A stretch of 5,969 nt of DNA from Microcaldota archaeon. Lineage in GTDB: Archaea; Micrarchaeota; Micrarchaeia; Micrarchaeales; CABMGC01. Both the position numbers and the translations under genes were made by a program. Below the pieces are notes generated by a model. It saw only the letters and a program-made list of their open reading frames with translations, made no database searches and was not told the origin of the DNA. Shown here in pieces: positions 5,227 through 5,969 of this stretch. The stretch covers positions 1-5,969 of the forward strand of contig JASHXR010000045.1 of NCBI GenBank assembly GCA_030043435.1. Direction: 5' to 3'. Every line of letters starts with the position of its first letter. Position 1 is the stretch's first letter.

Positions 5227-5808
5227 TCAGAGATGGTATATCAGGATGAGAGCTGCGGCTCCCATCATGACCGCGCCCAGCGCCATCTGGACAAGCCATT
5301 CTGGGAGCCTCTCGATAATGGGCTCGAGCCTCTTTGTCGCGACAATGGGTATCGCAATCCCTATAAGCATGCCGAGTATCGCTGAGAGATATGCCCCTCC
5401 CGCCGCTGCGCCTATGGAGATGCTGATGCCTCCGGCCTCGACCTCCTCCATCAGTATTGCTGCGTATACGCCGACCAGTCCTATGCCGATCTCAGCCTTT
5501 GCCTCATCCTTGATCGGCTCTTTCTCATTGCGCCCCTGTATGCCTTCGTAGAAGAAGTGCGCGCCGAGGAGCAGTATCACGGTTCCGGAGAGCAGGATGG
5601 TAACGTTCTGCGGCAGCGCGGTAAAGAATAAGTACAGTATCGCGATGAGCGGCACCAGGGTAGCGAGCGCGGCCGATGCCGTCATCCACGCCTTCCTCCA
5701 TTTGTATCTGCTGGCAGCTGCCACGATGAGCATGGCGATCTCGCTTCCCTCAATAAAGCCAATCACGAGCGCAGCGAGCACCACGTGGTAGAGTATCGCG
5801 AAGGCCAT
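5227..5808 (-). CDS. Two-repeat membrane protein with ExxE motifs, FTR1-like
   Basis: The 193-residue product is almost entirely membrane-embedded, with about six hydrophobic segments (roughly 3-22, 41-63, 68-87, 106-124, 127-154 and 170-192). A hydrophilic loop rich in charged residues lies at 91-105. Each half carries a glutamate motif in a helix: FIEGSE (E20, E23) and MEEVEAG (E121, E124), both followed by a helix rich in Ala, Ile and Gly. This duplicated ExxE pattern resembles the REGLE motifs of FTR1-type iron permeases and the ExGD repeats of cation/Ca2+ exchangers, so metal-ion transport is a reasonable inference. It is shorter than typical FTR1 and lacks the arginine. I think it belongs to the uncharacterised COG4280-type group but cannot confirm this. 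The ATG at 5808 sits about 25 bp after a TATA box and appears leaderless. Confidence 0.75.
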   Translation of the reverse strand: MAFAILYHVVLAALVIGFIEGSEIAMLIVAAASRYKWRKAWMTASAALATLVPLIAILYLFFTALPQNVTILLSGTVILLLGAHFFYEGIQGRNEKEPIKDEAKAEIGIGLVGVYAAILMEEVEAGGISISIGAAAGGAYLSAILGMLIGIAIPIVATKRLEPIIERLPEWLVQMALGAVMMGAAALILIYHL

Positions 5809-5832
5809 GGCATATATTGCCCGCGATACGCG

Positions 5833-5839
5833 TTTATAT
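5833..5839. promoter_or_regulatory. Single TATA element between divergent genes
   Basis: TTTATAT on the plus strand reads ATATAAA on the minus strand, where it is preceded by a purine-rich GGAAAAG that suits TFB recognition. It ends 24 bp before the leftward ATG (5808) and 31 bp before the rightward ATG (5871). It is the only convincing TATA box in this 62-bp gap and may serve both directions. Confidence 0.5.
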
Positions 5840-5870
5840 CTTTTCCATGCATAAGACGAGTGGTGTGCGG

Positions 5871-5969
5871 ATGAGGTCCCAGGCCAAGGCGGAGATGAAC
5901 GCGGTAAGGATACACGAATACGGAGGCCCCGACGTGCTTGTGTACGAGAAGGCGCGGGTCCCCGGGGAG
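5871..5969 (+). CDS. Quinone oxidoreductase/MDR-family dehydrogenase, N-terminal part only
   Basis: The last 99 bases encode 33 residues before the window ends. The segment MNAVRIHEYGGPDVLVYEK matches the start of NADPH:quinone oxidoreductases and related medium-chain dehydrogenases (typical 'M-K-A-x-R ... YGGPEVL' opening), which reduce quinones or other carbonyls using NADPH in the cytosol. The catalytic and cofactor-binding domain lies outside, so subtype is unknown. ATG 5871 fits the promoter spacing. ATG 5895 begins exactly where the family usually starts and would drop eight residues, but GGAG directly touches it with no spacer. GTG 5865 is also in frame. Confidence 0.75.
   Translation, partial: MRSQAKAEMNAVRIHEYGGPDVLVYEKARVPGE

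Noticed and set aside
1..5969. CRISPR array, tRNA, rRNA or insertion sequence
   Set aside because: No regularly spaced direct repeats, no tRNA arm consensus, no conserved rRNA stretches and no transposase motif were seen on either strand.

Overview
The window looks archaeal. TATA-type promoter boxes lie about 25 bp upstream of several start codons, so at least two genes (the ATPase and the FTR1-like gene) look leaderless. GTG and TTG starts are used, Arg codons are mostly AGG and Ile codons often ATA, and the junctions inside operons carry short Shine-Dalgarno motifs (GGAG, GGTGA). I cannot name the lineage. A moderately G+C-rich thermoplasmatal or DPANN-type archaeon would fit, but that is inference.

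Layout. Bases 1-251 are a non-coding, mostly A+T-rich block. It holds three copies of a 10-bp motif, two of them forming an operator-like inverted repeat between facing TATA boxes, then a short G+C-rich foldable patch and two TATA boxes reading rightward. A probable 35-residue single-helix membrane protein (252-359) and a small HAD-family phosphatase-like protein (429-839) follow. A spermidine-synthase-like Rossmann protein (about 904-1671) comes next. It converges on a leftward AAA-family ATPase with a DUF4143-type C-terminus (1788-3059), whose local composition is more A+T-rich than the neighbouring genes and which may be a horizontally acquired defence- or mobile-type gene.

The 190-bp divergent region between that ATPase and the next gene carries two perfect 18-bp palindromes, ATTACAT-N4-ATGTAAT, spaced 33 bp apart. 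Each sits on or beside a TATA box, which suggests coordinated control of both directions by one dimeric regulator not encoded here. To the right is a tightly packed operon: a DrrA-type ABC ATPase (3252-4229), a DrrB-type ABC-2 permease (4226-4993, ATGA overlap) and a 74-residue membrane protein (5001-5225). The first two should form an exporter. The third resembles the C-terminal end of a 14-helix drug-efflux MFS protein and is either a remnant or a small accessory protein.

The operon ends one base from a convergent membrane-protein gene (5227-5808, leftward) with two copies of an ExxE motif, reminiscent of FTR1-type metal permeases. It shares a 62-bp divergent promoter region with the start of a quinone-oxidoreductase/zinc-less alcohol-dehydrogenase-like gene cut off by the right edge (5871 onward).

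No rRNA, tRNA, CRISPR array or insertion sequence was recognised. No complete new system is proven. The strongest undescribed signals are the twin palindromes, the left-edge repeat cluster and the small membrane ORFs.
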